From Promethearchaeota archaeon (lineage in GTDB: Archaea; Asgardarchaeota; Lokiarchaeia; Sigyniarchaeales; SOKP01), in assembly GCA_030603385.1 (NCBI GenBank), contig JAUVXW010000031.1, positions 1 through 57,595 on the forward strand: a stretch of DNA of 57,595 nucleotides, given 5' to 3'. The translations under genes and the position numbers were made by a program. The notes under the pieces are model-generated. The model searched no databases. It was given only the letters and a program-made list of their open reading frames with translations, and had not been told where the DNA came from. Positions 33,115 through 42,956 of this stretch are shown here, piece by piece. How positions within the stretch are numbered: the first letter of the stretch is position 1; each line of letters begins with the position of its first letter.

Positions 33115-36060
33115 TTATAGTAGTGGAATCGACATATTTACATATGCTGTTCGTCCATTTAAAAAGTTCAATACACGAGGGATAGATACATAGCGGTACC
33201 AATTTAAAGGAATCTCGTTTGGATACCAAGCAGCACCGGGATTTGGAACGGGATCAGTAAATGTATATGGTTGAATGACATCATATTCGATTAAATAAAA
33301 CCCATTGTTTACTTTATCTATAATTAATGTCATATTATCTACAATCTTCTGATGTGAATTTAAATATGGATCGGTAAAATCTGATTCAGTTATTAAATTA
33401 TCCCAAAGGGGTCTATTATTTGGATCAATCCCAAAATTTTCACTTATCCAATCAAAATATCCATTATAGCCTGCAAGTAATGGAGCAAACCTAAAATCCG
33501 GAGAATAAGGAAACTCATACCCGATTATAGAAAACTGAGTTCCGATATTAAAGTTCTGTTCAATGTCCCACGGGATGAACACAAATCCAAATTTTGGGTC
33601 AGAATATAAGAAATAATTATGTGGAAGAAAAACATAATCATCCCAATTACCTTGAAAATTACTCGCAGCAAAATATTTCGAAAGAAGGGTTAAGTTAGTA
33701 ACTTCGCGAATATTGCTCCAATTAAAATTAATATATTGAATAAATTTTTGCAAATCAGAGAAATCATCTTGTTCCTCATTAGTCCTCAATTCATATACTT
33801 GACGACCATCCCATGGATTTACATAATTTTTCACATCTGCTACATAATCAAGATCTGCTTGAATATCAGTAGACTTGTATAGATTTCCTTCTGGATTTTT
33901 AAAGTTAAAACGAAGAAATGTTTTATCGATATCTTCTGTGAGTAAATACAAACCTATATATACTTTAGGGTCAATAATAGAGCCGTCATCGTCAGTTTTA
34001 GTTAAGTAAAGCTTTGTCCAGCTAATCCTTGGACAGGGATATCCAAGAATATTATAAAGCTCATAACCCGCAAATTCATTCATAAATGAAAAATCAATCG
34101 GGGCAGCCCGTAAATTTAATCTTTTTACTCCTAGAAACCGTCTATCTTCATTATCTGGAAAATTTTTGTAAACTCCTCCCCCGATATACAAGTCTGGTTC
34201 AGAAAATTTTAATTTGAAAGAATTTTTAGGATAAAGATTATTATAATTACCTCGAATTCGAAATCCTACGTTATCCATTGAATAGTCATTAAATAACATA
34301 TCACAAGGCATGTACAGGCGGTTTGTCCATCGATTACCATCAAATTTACGATTTAATATATCATTGAAATAATTTTTTTGAATTACAATACTAATCTCAT
34401 GAACTTCATTAATTGAAAATAGTTCTGTTGATTTGTAGTATTGTCGTCTTGCGGTTGGGGTGGCGAACCCAAAAATTTCATTATCTTCTCTATAGGGGGG
34501 TTGAAGATTATCAACAAAACTATTAGTATGTTTAGTATTAAAGATATAATCAATTAAGTCTGCTCTAGTGGTTATCCAATTTTCAACAGTATTGAGGATA
34601 ATATCAGCCCATTCTTCATTTTGGGTGGTTTTAATTAGAGCATTTTGGATTGGTAAGTAGATGTCTTGAAAATAGTTAATAATTTCGTCAGGATCCCAAA
34701 TATTGTCATGAATATAATCCCACCGCTTAATTACATCTGAAATAAATTCAATATTTATTGAGGAATTCTCTGGAAAGAGTAATCGATAATATAAATTACT
34801 CCACACAACAGAATGGATTACACTGTTACTGCTGTTTAACCAAAGATCAATGGGAATAGAGCCATACTTACTAAATCCCCAACTCTGAGCAAAATTCCAA
34901 GGAATAAAACTAAATTTTGCTCCTAAATCTTGATTTAGTACTAAGTAATATGAAGAACCCTCAGTTATTTCATGTCCTACGAGTAAACTAAATAACAGAT
35001 TATCAATTATTGAATCCTTTTCAAAAATTGTAAAAATACCGTTTTGTTCATTGAAAAAATCAATTTCTGATGAATTTTGAATGAATTCTGTAATATTTTT
35101 AATAATATTAGAACAATCCACTAGATTTGGGTAGATTTGTTCCCAGCGTGGATTAAGACTATCTGGATATGTATAGAAATCCCCATCCCAATTTGTTGCT
35201 TTAAATATCATATCGTTTTCTTCAGGAGCACCAAGATTTTCTTCGTCTAAATCCATCATTTTTCTATCTATCCTTTCAGATAGAAGATAAAGGCCTTGGT
35301 AACCCCCATTTATAAAAACTTCGACAAGCTTGGTATGTGGTAGCCTAATATTCGAATCGTTATTTTGAATCATATTATAGATGTCAAAACCCATCTTTGT
35401 CCTAAGAGCATCCAAGTTTATTCCAGAGGGTAAAAGAAGCCAATCATCATCATCACGAATTTGAAAAATATTTTCATTCTGATATAATTCAAAGGAATAT
35501 CCTCCATCAGAATTCCTTTTCCTAATATTAGCAGCTAAATAATGATTTGCCCATCGAGAATTCACAAATTCATTTGAAATAGGAGAAAATTTTAAGAAAC
35601 ATTGCTGAGAATCATTTGAAATTCCGTGTGAAACATCAATATTAATAGTCGGGACCTCTGGGGAATATGTTATTGACCCTACACTATCTTGATATGTAAA
35701 GTAGATAAAGGATGATAGAGTAATAGCTGCAATTATGAGTAAAGGAGTTAATTCTCGTTTTAATCTTGAGGGTCTTAATTTTTCCATAGGCCCTGAGGGC
35801 TTGGAGGGTGAAGGTGGTCTAATCACCTTCTCTGTAAACGGGCGGGTAGTGCTTTTTTGTTTTTCTCTAAGTTTTTTTTTGATTTCTTCGGATTTTCTAT
35901 CCCTCTCCCTTTCTTCATCTTTTTTTCTTCTTTGGGTCTCTTCAATTCTATTCATTCTTTCGCTCATTTGATGAGTGAAATTGTTTTCAAGCTCATCTTT
36001 AGAACCTTTGTTCTTATCCGTACCAGATTCATCTTTGTCCTCTCCCGTTTCATCTTTCAT
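33115..36060 (-). CDS. Membrane-anchored protein with two CotH kinase domains
   Basis: A 981-residue protein. Residues 1-100 are charged and cytosolic (a Lys/Arg/Glu-rich helix, then a Pro-rich stretch), residues 105-123 form one membrane span, and the rest is outside. Two CotH domains follow. CotH proteins are atypical kinases that phosphorylate secreted proteins. The C-terminal copy looks complete: NWDDYVFLPHNYFLYSDPKFGFVFIPWDIEQNF and IGLYLLTEDIDKTFLRF. In the N-terminal copy the matching end reads SSYYLVLNQDLGAKFSFIPWNFAQSWG, so the key Asp of PWD is Asn, and the NWDD motif is HEITEG; it is probably inactive. The operon with a VTC protein and DUF4956 downstream is a known association. Confidence 0.9.
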   Translation of the reverse strand: MKDETGEDKDESGTDKNKGSKDELENNFTHQMSERMNRIEETQRRKKDEERERDRKSEEIKKKLREKQKSTTRPFTEKVIRPPSPSKPSGPMEKLRPSRLKRELTPLLIIAAITLSSFIYFTYQDSVGSITYSPEVPTINIDVSHGISNDSQQCFLKFSPISNEFVNSRWANHYLAANIRKRNSDGGYSFELYQNENIFQIRDDDDWLLLPSGINLDALRTKMGFDIYNMIQNNDSNIRLPHTKLVEVFINGGYQGLYLLSERIDRKMMDLDEENLGAPEENDMIFKATNWDGDFYTYPDSLNPRWEQIYPNLVDCSNIIKNITEFIQNSSEIDFFNEQNGIFTIFEKDSIIDNLLFSLLVGHEITEGSSYYLVLNQDLGAKFSFIPWNFAQSWGFSKYGSIPIDLWLNSSNSVIHSVVWSNLYYRLLFPENSSINIEFISDVIKRWDYIHDNIWDPDEIINYFQDIYLPIQNALIKTTQNEEWADIILNTVENWITTRADLIDYIFNTKHTNSFVDNLQPPYREDNEIFGFATPTARRQYYKSTELFSINEVHEISIVIQKNYFNDILNRKFDGNRWTNRLYMPCDMLFNDYSMDNVGFRIRGNYNNLYPKNSFKLKFSEPDLYIGGGVYKNFPDNEDRRFLGVKRLNLRAAPIDFSFMNEFAGYELYNILGYPCPRISWTKLYLTKTDDDGSIIDPKVYIGLYLLTEDIDKTFLRFNFKNPEGNLYKSTDIQADLDYVADVKNYVNPWDGRQVYELRTNEEQDDFSDLQKFIQYINFNWSNIREVTNLTLLSKYFAASNFQGNWDDYVFLPHNYFLYSDPKFGFVFIPWDIEQNFNIGTQFSIIGYEFPYSPDFRFAPLLAGYNGYFDWISENFGIDPNNRPLWDNLITESDFTDPYLNSHQKIVDNMTLIIDKVNNGFYLIEYDVIQPYTFTDPVPNPGAAWYPNEIPLNWYRYVSIPRVLNFLNGRTAYVNMSIPLL

Positions 36061-36307
36061 AAATAATTACCTTATCTTAATCATCTTTTATTCAAACATT
36101 TCAACATCCTTACTGCTTTCAAAACCTTTTATGAATAAATAAATTATGCATTTTTTTTTTAAACACTTAAAAATCTTTACATTAATTTACAATTTTGGAT
36201 GATAAATTTCAAATTTTAATGAAATTATTGGAATGATTTACAGAATATAAACAAAATCTTAATTAAATCATTTAATTTATAGAATACTAAAATAAGGAAT
36301 TAAAAAA

Positions 36308-36535
36308 ATGATCTTACATACATATGACTTAGGTCCTTTTCATTGGGTTTTCATGTTAGTGGGAGGGATAGTATATTTCATTGTTAGCTTGTTAATTGCT
36401 CGATATATGCACAAAGATGCTATAAAGAGGGGAATAAAAAATAGCGAAATCTGGTTATTACTTGGATTTTTCCTAAACCTAATCGGATTAGTTCTTTATC
36501 TAGTCGTTAGGAAAAATTACGAGGAGAGAACTTAA
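36308..36535 (+). CDS. Small two-span membrane protein
   Basis: A 75-residue protein with two hydrophobic spans (residues 10-33 and 45-66) separated by a basic loop (RYMHKDAIKRGIKNSE). It ends in VVRKNYEERT. The pattern resembles the PLDc_N/phospholipase-D N-terminal-like small membrane proteins found widely in archaea, which have no known role. It stands alone, divergent from the CotH operon. Confidence 0.65.
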   Translation: MILHTYDLGPFHWVFMLVGGIVYFIVSLLIARYMHKDAIKRGIKNSEIWLLLGFFLNLIGLVLYLVVRKNYEERT

Positions 36536-36642
36536 GACATAATATCCAAAAAGAAGTAAGGTATAAATTTTAATCACACCCTTTTTTTTTAAATCCTCTA
36601 TTTCTTCTCTCTATCTATAATTAATTTTATCTTTGCTACTTT

Positions 36643-37086
36643 TCATGCGCTATGTAAAGAATTTCTATATGCTTTTGCACAATGTTCACAACAAAAATTC
36701 ATTTCTTCACCATGAATCGGTTCAGTATGAAACTTTCCGTATAATTTAACACCACAACTTTTACAGATTTCGAGTTTTGATTGAATAGCAACCTCGATCA
36801 GATTATCAAACCTAGAAAAAATTCTATCAATGAAATCACTCCCGGAAAGAGTTAGCTTATATCCTTTAGAGCGTTTAGATTCTTCAGTGACGATTTCTTC
36901 AATATATCCTTCTGCTTTAAGTTTTTTAAGAAAATCATAGACATAAGTAGGGCTAGCAGTTTTTCCTAAGTCTTTTTTTAATCTTTCAAGGATATAATAA
37001 CCAGTTACAGCCTCTTTTGATTTTATCATAACTAAAGAATATAGTTTAGTTAAATTTAGAACTTTTAAATCGGTTTCTTCCGTCAT
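36643..37086 (-). CDS. Metal-sensing regulator: PadR-like winged helix plus TRASH domain
   Basis: A 147-residue protein. Residues 10-90 form a PadR-like winged helix (KEAVTGYYILERLKKDLGKTASPTYVYDFLKKLKAEGYIEEI). The end is a TRASH-type metal module with Cys108, Cys111 (CKSCG) and Cys132/133, Cys136 (FCCEHCAKAY). TRASH regulators in archaea (CopT-like) control copper ATPase genes. Here the gene is divergent from a copper-ATPase cluster whose ATPase carries similar Cys modules. So it likely senses Cu+ and represses or activates the 37.2-41.7 kb genes. Confidence 0.85.
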   Translation of the reverse strand: MTEETDLKVLNLTKLYSLVMIKSKEAVTGYYILERLKKDLGKTASPTYVYDFLKKLKAEGYIEEIVTEESKRSKGYKLTLSGSDFIDRIFSRFDNLIEVAIQSKLEICKSCGVKLYGKFHTEPIHGEEMNFCCEHCAKAYRNSLHSA

Positions 37087-37171
37087 CTAATATCCTCGAA
37101 TTTAATTTTTTTATAATAATTATATTATATAAAAAAACCATAATATTTAAATATATATTTTTCCGTATATA

Positions 37172-37183
37172 TACTCAAGAGTA
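37172..37183. promoter_or_regulatory. Candidate operator in the copper divergent promoter
   Basis: TACTCAAGAGTA is a perfect 12-bp palindrome between the TRASH regulator and the zinc-ribbon gene. Just left of it, CGTATATATA (37164-37173) recurs at 38252-38261, in front of the copper ATPase. These shared and dyad elements are fair candidates for TATA/BRE and regulator sites. Confidence 0.4.
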
Positions 37184-37237
37184 ATATTTTTTATAAAATA
37201 AAAGTCGTTTATAATTGAAAAATTTTGGTGATAATTT

Positions 37238-37543
37238 ATGGCTTTAGACGGTTTTCATGCAGGTGATATGTTTGATATGATGGAATGGAGCTCAGAAGTT
37301 TGGTTTTTTATAATTTTTATAGGTATCGTTAGTTTTATCTTGATTATCTTAATTTTGTTTTACATTATGAGAAAAGGGACAAATCACCTTGAAAGCACTA
37401 AGTCTTCTGATCAGGAATTCAAAAAAACAGAATTAAAAAGTAACCCACTACTCGAAGAAGCAAAGTTCTGTCCTGAATGTGGAGCAAAATTTGAAAAAAT
37501 GGATTTAACATATTGTCCAGCATGTGGCCATAAGATTCAATAA
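37238..37543 (+). CDS. Membrane protein with C-terminal zinc ribbon
   Basis: A 101-residue protein with an acidic, Met-rich N-terminus (FHAGDMFDMMEWSSE) and one span at residues 22-46. The tail ends in a zinc ribbon, FCPECGAKFEKMDLTYCPACGHKI. A strong GGTGAT lies before the ATG. The Met/His/Asp-rich outer end next to a copper ATPase could bind copper, which is inference. The tail is cytosolic by charge. First gene of the copper cluster. Confidence 0.7.
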   Translation: MALDGFHAGDMFDMMEWSSEVWFFIIFIGIVSFILIILILFYIMRKGTNHLESTKSSDQEFKKTELKSNPLLEEAKFCPECGAKFEKMDLTYCPACGHKIQ

Positions 37544-37562
37544 AAGTGGTGAACCAATTAAA

Positions 37563-38234
37563 ATGGCATCTAAAAGAGGAAATTTGAGAAATTTTAAAGT
37601 CGAACCAAATCCTACTTTAGATGTTTATAATAATTTGGCTAAATCTTATGATAAAAGAAACCAAATGATGGAGTTTGTGTTATCTAAGGGAAGATCAATT
37701 TTTTCAGTCATTAAGGGGGATGTTTTAGAAGTTGGTGCTGGAACTGGAATTAATCTAAAGTATTATAATGCAGAAGCGAAAATTATTGCTTTAGATTGGA
37801 GCAATGAGATGGTATCACAAGCACAATTTAAAGTAAAAAAATATAACTTAGATAATATTAAAGAAATCATTGTAGGAGATATCCAAAAATTAAGCGATTA
37901 TTTTGATCCTGAATCTTTTGATTATGTAACATCTAGTTGTGTTTTTTGTTCTGTTCCCAATCCTATTTCAGGTCTTAAAGAGGTTTCTAAAGTTTTAAAA
38001 CCTTCCGGTAAATTAATTCAGATTGAACATGGATTATCAACAATTAAACCCATCAATATGTGCCTAAAATTTTTTGATCCATATACTTACAAGAGATTAG
38101 GATTCCATCTTAATAGAAACCATATCAGAAACCTTGAAAATTCTGGATTTGAAGTAACTTATCAACATAATATTGATCCAACAGGAATTTTCCGTTTATT
38201 AATTTCAAAAAAGTCTTTTAAGTATGAAATTTGA
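37563..38234 (+). CDS. Class I SAM-dependent methyltransferase
   Basis: A 223-residue methyltransferase with motif I VLEVGAGTGINLKYY, acidic motif II IIALDWSNEMV, and post-motifs IVGDIQKL and YVTSSCVFCSVPNP. HGLSTIKP follows. It resembles the UbiE/TMT1-type group that methylates small molecules, sometimes thiols or metalloids, but the acceptor is not shown. An earlier in-frame start at 37524 would overlap the zinc-ribbon gene by 20 bp. The ATG at 37563 (MASKRGNLRN) is preferred, with GGTGA 11 bases upstream. Confidence 0.85.
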   Translation: MASKRGNLRNFKVEPNPTLDVYNNLAKSYDKRNQMMEFVLSKGRSIFSVIKGDVLEVGAGTGINLKYYNAEAKIIALDWSNEMVSQAQFKVKKYNLDNIKEIIVGDIQKLSDYFDPESFDYVTSSCVFCSVPNPISGLKEVSKVLKPSGKLIQIEHGLSTIKPINMCLKFFDPYTYKRLGFHLNRNHIRNLENSGFEVTYQHNIDPTGIFRLLISKKSFKYEI

Positions 38235-38416
38235 GGTGGCATAAAGGTAATCGTATATATATTAATTAATGGTTATTTTAAATTTTTAAAAAATAACAAA
38301 TCTATTAAATTTTTTACAAATTTCAAGAAAAATAATATTAAATTATTTCAAAATATAAGCAAAAGGTATAATTATTAAATTTGGTAGTAAGAAATAGGAA
38401 AACAAGGTAATAAAAT

Positions 38417-41400
38417 ATGGCAGAAACTAAAGAAAATATAAATTTGAAATTATCAGGAATGACTTGCGCAAACTGTGCGTTGAAAATTGAGAATAAACTT
38501 AGCAGTCTTGAAGGAGTTAAGAACGCTGTAGTTAATTTTGCAAATGAAGAAGCCACACTGGAGTATGATCCAAACACAACAAATTATGATATTATGCAGG
38601 CTGCGGTGAAGGATCTTGGTTATCGAGCATCTTTAGCCAGGGTTGAATTAAAAGTAATAGATGAGATATCAGAAGAGAATTTTGAAAGTCTAATTAATGA
38701 CGTCCTAAACATTAAAGGAATTCATGATGTTAGAGGTAATTTTAAAGCTTCAAAATTATTCATTGGATTCAATGAATTGGCACTAGACGAAATTGGAGTA
38801 TATTCTAAAGTTAAGAAATTGGGTTACAATATTGAGAAATCAGCCGGAACAATGGATTTAGAAATTGTGAAACATAAGAAAGAAATGAGATATCGACTTC
38901 GAATTATGTTAATTTCTTTAGTATTTTCGTTAATAATTACTCCAATAAGTTGGTTTGTTATGGATTCATTTGAGAGAAATGTACTTCTTTTCTTCCTTGC
39001 GCTAGCAAACTATGGGATTTCCGGGTCATTTTTCTTAATTGGGGCATATAAATCATTAAAAAATAAATCTACAAATATGGATGTATTAGTTGCTTTAGGT
39101 ACAATGACCGCGTTAATTTATTCTATTTTAACAACTTTCTTAATATCAGGGAAAACGTTCTATGAAGCCATGAGCTTGATAATAACTTTTCTTTTAATTG
39201 GAAAGTACCTTGAGCATAAAACTAAAGGACAAGCCTCAGAAGCAGTCAAAAAACTAATTGGCTTGCAACCGAAAATTGCTACTATTATAAAAAATGGAGA
39301 AGAAATAGAGATTCCTATCGAAGAAATTGAAGTCGGGGATGTGCTAGTAGTGAGACCTGGTGAAAAAATTCCGGTCGATGGGAAAGTAGTAGAAGGAAAA
39401 ACAAAGGTAGATGAATCAATGATCACAGGAGAAAGTAACTATGTTAAAAAGGAAATAGACAGTGTGGTAATCGGAGCCACAGTGAACCAAACTGGCCTAT
39501 TTCATATGGTAACTGAGAAAATTGGAAAAGAAACTTTGTTATTTCAAATAATAGATTTTGTTAAACAAGCTCAAAGTAGAAAAGCAGCAAAACAACAGCT
39601 AGCTGATAAAATTAGCAATTATTTCGTTCCCGCAGTTATCGTAATTGCTATCAGTGCCTTTCTTTATTGGTATTTTATTGGAACTCAAATTTATCCCGCA
39701 CTTCAAGCTACACAACTGGAGACGTCATTACAAATATTTACTTCAATCGTAGTTATTGCTTGCCCTTGTGCGTTAGGATTGGCTATTCCTACCGCGGTTA
39801 TGGTTGGTACGGGTAAAGGGGCAGAAAATGGTTTATTAATTAAGGGTGGTGATTCGTTAGAATCTATTAATACGATTAATACGATTGTATTTGACAAGAC
39901 AGGTACTTTGACAGTTGGGAAACCTAAGGTTTCAGCAATCTTTTCAGAGAAAACCTTAACTGGGTCAGGTTATGATGATAATGATGTTTTACTTTATGCC
40001 GGAAGCGCAGAGATGGGTTCAGAACATCCAATTGGAAGAGCCATTATAGAAGAAGCAAACCAAAGGGCTATAGGCCTAGAACCCTTGACTGAGTTCGATG
40101 CTGTTCCAGGGAAAGGAATTAAAACCAATATAAAAGAAAAGAGTGTATTGATCGGAAATGAAAAATTGATGATTGACAACAAAATCTCAACTGAAGATTA
40201 TAAGGCTAAATTTGAGGAATTTCAGCAACAAGGAATAACGGTTGTCTTAATAAGTATTGATAATAAAGTTCGGGGAATTATTGGCATCTCAGACAAGATG
40301 AAAGATCAAGCACCTTATGCCTTAGATATGTTAAGAGAAATGGGAATTGAAATTTACATGATTACAGGGGATAATATGCAGACCGCATTAACTATTGGAC
40401 GACAACTTAAATTCGACGAGTCGCACATTTTAGCAGAGGTTTTACCAAATGATAAGGCTTTAAATATCCAGAAACTCCAACAATCTGGGGAGAATAGGAT
40501 TGTAGGGATGGTCGGCGATGGCATAAATGATGCTCCCGCTTTAGCTCAAGCAGATGTAGGAATTGCTATAGGTTCTGGAACTGATGTCGCAATCGAAACA
40601 GCAGATATTGTTCTCATGAGAGGAGATGTTAGAAATGTCGTCTCAGCAATTAACTTATCTAAAAAAACTTACAGAAAGATGATAACTAATCTATTCTGGG
40701 CATTTATCTATAATATAATTGGAATTCCAATAGCTGCTGGAGTGTTTTACGGGTTAACTGGGTTATTCTTACCGCCATTCTTAGCAGCGGTTTTCATGGC
40801 AACAAGTTCGATTTCTGTAGTAACCAATGCTTTATTCCTAAAGCGATTTGAACCAAAAACTGAACAACAACTTGAAGAAGAAAGGTTATTATTAGAAGAA
40901 AAAGTAACAGACACTATATGTGGAATGGAAATTATTCCAAGTCATTCAATTGAATATAATTATAAAGGTGAAAAATATTATTTCTGCAGCACAACGTGTG
41001 AAAAAGAATTTAAATTTGATCCAGAGAAATATAAAGACTTTGAACATATTGATCCTAGATTAATGCATAAACAAGTATCTGAGGAAAACCTTGTAGAGGA
41101 TCCTGTCTGTGGAATGAAAGGAAAACCTGAAGATTGGATTGAACATGACCATAAAGGGGAAAAATATTACTTTTGCAATCAGTCATGCCTTGTCGAATTT
41201 AAAAGTAGTCCCGAAAAATATATAAAAAGTAATAAAGAAGAGATTAAAGAACAAAAAGAAGAAAAAATTAATGATAAAAAGGAGGAAGAAAAAATGGGGA
41301 AATTGAAATGTTCTGAATGTGGAGCAACTCAAGAACTTCCAATGCATTGCGGAAAACCGATGCATAAGGAGGATAATCAGTTAGTCTGCTGGATGGGTGC

Positions 41401-41461
41401 TAGTTGTGGAGCTCAATCAATTCCAGAGCATCACGGAAAACCTATGGAAATTGTAGAATAA
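38417..41461 (+). CDS. copA: Copper-exporting P1B-type ATPase with three C-terminal metal modules
   Basis: A 1014-residue ATPase. The N-terminal metal domain has MTCANC (15-20). A second ferredoxin-like domain (about 80-140) has lost its CxxC. The core shows TGES (337-340), CPC (449-451), DKTGT (493-497), the HP pair (537-538), GDGIND (700-705) and the Cu+-type YN/MxxSS residues in spans 7 and 8. So it pumps Cu+ out. After residue 825 come two YHS/TRASH-like modules (DTICGM...[14 protein letters not shown]...YYFCNQSC), a Lys/Glu linker, and a Cys/His/Met module ([14 protein letters not shown]). Normal CopA ends near 810, so about 200 residues are added. These may sense or buffer copper. Confidence 0.93.
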   Translation: MAETKENINLKLSGMTCANCALKIENKLSSLEGVKNAVVNFANEEATLEYDPNTTNYDIMQAAVKDLGYRASLARVELKVIDEISEENFESLINDVLNIKGIHDVRGNFKASKLFIGFNELALDEIGVYSKVKKLGYNIEKSAGTMDLEIVKHKKEMRYRLRIMLISLVFSLIITPISWFVMDSFERNVLLFFLALANYGISGSFFLIGAYKSLKNKSTNMDVLVALGTMTALIYSILTTFLISGKTFYEAMSLIITFLLIGKYLEHKTKGQASEAVKKLIGLQPKIATIIKNGEEIEIPIEEIEVGDVLVVRPGEKIPVDGKVVEGKTKVDESMITGESNYVKKEIDSVVIGATVNQTGLFHMVTEKIGKETLLFQIIDFVKQAQSRKAAKQQLADKISNYFVPAVIVIAISAFLYWYFIGTQIYPALQATQLETSLQIFTSIVVIACPCALGLAIPTAVMVGTGKGAENGLLIKGGDSLESINTINTIVFDKTGTLTVGKPKVSAIFSEKTLTGSGYDDNDVLLYAGSAEMGSEHPIGRAIIEEANQRAIGLEPLTEFDAVPGKGIKTNIKEKSVLIGNEKLMIDNKISTEDYKAKFEEFQQQGITVVLISIDNKVRGIIGISDKMKDQAPYALDMLREMGIEIYMITGDNMQTALTIGRQLKFDESHILAEVLPNDKALNIQKLQQSGENRIVGMVGDGINDAPALAQADVGIAIGSGTDVAIETADIVLMRGDVRNVVSAINLSKKTYRKMITNLFWAFIYNIIGIPIAAGVFYGLTGLFLPPFLAAVFMATSSISVVTNALFLKRFEPKTEQQLEEERLLLEEKVTDTICGMEIIPSHSIEYNYKGEKYYFCSTTCEKEFKFDPEKYKDFEHIDPRLMHKQVSEENLVEDPVCGMKGKPEDWIEHDHKGEKYYFCNQSCLVEFKSSPEKYIKSNKEEIKEQKEEKINDKKEEEKMGKLKCSECGATQELPMHCGKPMHKEDNQLVCWMGASCGAQSIPEHHGKPMEIVE
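41294..41461 (+). CDS. Possible separate Cys/His/Met-rich copper-binding protein from an internal start
   Basis: Inside the copper ATPase frame, Met960 is preceded by AAGGAGGAAGAAAAA, a near-perfect Shine-Dalgarno sequence at good spacing. Translation from there gives 55 residues: [20 protein letters not shown] and on to [10 protein letters not shown]. This reads like a complete small metal-binding protein, with CxxC, MHCGKPMH and HHGKPM. The linker that encodes the site is Lys/Glu-rich, so AAGGAGGAA could arise by composition alone. Dual output (fused and free) is inference. Confidence 0.45.
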   Translation: MGKLKCSECGATQELPMHCGKPMHKEDNQLVCWMGASCGAQSIPEHHGKPMEIVE

Positions 41462-41481
41462 TGAGGAATAAAGGTGAGAAT

Positions 41482-41664
41482 ATGGGCAGGTTAAAACTAA
41501 AATGCTGTAAATGTGGCAATATAATGGAAACACTTCCCAGCAGCAGTCAAGATATCATTATTGATGAAGAGAGTGGCGAGATGTTATATTGGAATGGAAA
41601 AATATCTGGTTATAGACCTGCCGATTGTCTTGTATGTGAAAAATGTCAAGAAAAAGGTTGTTAA
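41482..41664 (+). CDS. Small zinc-finger protein
   Basis: A 60-residue protein with two CxxC pairs plus a final Cys (KCCKCGNIMETL and CLVCEKCQEKGC), probably binding one zinc or copper ion. The ATG follows GGTGAG at ideal spacing; earlier starts in the same frame overlap the ATPase and are less likely. It lies 20 bp after the copper ATPase and is probably part of the same transcript. Confidence 0.7.
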   Translation: MGRLKLKCCKCGNIMETLPSSSQDIIIDEESGEMLYWNGKISGYRPADCLVCEKCQEKGC

Positions 41665-41767
41665 AATAAGATTTTTTTTGATCCTAATTTTATAATTCAT
41701 AAATAATAATCTTTAATGCATACTTAATCTATTAAATTCTAATAACAATAAATAGAAGTTAATAATT

Positions 41768-42766
41768 ATGAGATATTATTCAAATATTTTGAAATTGATT
41801 GGAAGAACACCCTTAGTTCGAATTGATAAGAGTAATCCAAATCCTAAAGTATTATTGTTAGCTAAATTAGAAAAATTTAATCCAGCAGGGTCTGTAAAAG
41901 ATAGAATCGCCATCTCAATGATAGAAGAAGCAGAGAACCAAGGACTATTAAAACCAGGAAAAATTGTTATAGAACCAAGTAGTGGAAACACAGGTATCGG
42001 CTTAGCGTTAGTATGCGCTATAAAGGAATATCCCTTGGAAATTGTAATGCCCGAAACGATGTCTGTTGAACGCCGTAAAATTATGACTGCTTATGGAGCA
42101 AAAATCACATTAACCCCTGGAGATGACGGAATGAATGGGGCCCAAGATTACGTTAAAGAAATAGTTGAAAAAAATCCTGATAAATACTTTTTTCCAAACC
42201 AGTTTGCTAATAAAAATAATCCTTTAGCACACTATAGACATACTGCAGAAGAAATAATTGAGGATACTGATGGTGAAATTGACATTTTTGTTGCGGGTCT
42301 TGGAACTTCGGGAACATTAATGGGAATATCAAAAAGATTGAAGGAATATAATCCAAATATTAAAATAATCGCTGTAGAACCTGAAGCTGAAACACCGATT
42401 CAAGGTTTGAAAAGTTTAAAAACTTCTTATATTCCAGAAATTTATGATGAATCGAGAATAGATGAAAAAGTGTATGTTTCTATAGATGATGCTGCACATG
42501 CTTCTCGAATGTTAGCATTACAAGAAGGAATTTTTACTGGTATCAGTTCAGGAGCTGCTTTGCATGTTGCATTAGAAACAGTAAAAAAGATGGAGTCTGG
42601 TACTTTGGTAGTATTATTACCCGATAGTGGTGAAAAATATATTTCCAATCCCATTTATGCTCCAGAAAAATGTTTAGAATGTACTAAAATATGTAAAATC
42701 AAGACTCTATGGGATGATCAATATATAAAATCTATATCAGAGTGGTGGGAAAATAAACCTGAATAA
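41768..42766 (+). CDS. cysK: Cysteine synthase (O-acetylserine/O-phosphoserine sulfhydrylase family)
   Basis: A 332-residue PLP enzyme: NILKLIGRTPLVRI, FNPAGSVKDRIAISMI with PLP Lys44, EPSSGNTGIGLALVCAIKEY, and GLGTSGTLMGISKRLKE (phosphate loop). It makes cysteine from an activated serine and sulfide. The C-terminal tail (about 305-332) carries three extra cysteines, CLECTKICK, absent in most CysK. They might bind metal or tie to sulfur delivery. Which activated serine it uses cannot be told. Confidence 0.93.
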   Translation: MRYYSNILKLIGRTPLVRIDKSNPNPKVLLLAKLEKFNPAGSVKDRIAISMIEEAENQGLLKPGKIVIEPSSGNTGIGLALVCAIKEYPLEIVMPETMSVERRKIMTAYGAKITLTPGDDGMNGAQDYVKEIVEKNPDKYFFPNQFANKNNPLAHYRHTAEEIIEDTDGEIDIFVAGLGTSGTLMGISKRLKEYNPNIKIIAVEPEAETPIQGLKSLKTSYIPEIYDESRIDEKVYVSIDDAAHASRMLALQEGIFTGISSGAALHVALETVKKMESGTLVVLLPDSGEKYISNPIYAPEKCLECTKICKIKTLWDDQYIKSISEWWENKPE

Positions 42767-42956
42767 AATTTATTTCTAATTATCTATGTTCAAATTATTT
42801 TTGATTTTCAAAATAATTCTAATCTTTTTAAGAGAATAATACAATTTTCAATCATTTTTTGGATACTTCCATATAATTGTAAAAATTCAATAAGATTTTT
42901 AAAATAATTTATAATTAATAATTGTACAAAATTTTTTACTTTTAAGGCGAATAAGT

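Noticed and set aside
33839..39897. Long antisense frames opposite the CotH and copper ATPase genes
   Set aside because: They are Ser/Phe-rich shadows of strongly conserved genes on the other strand and have no family likeness.
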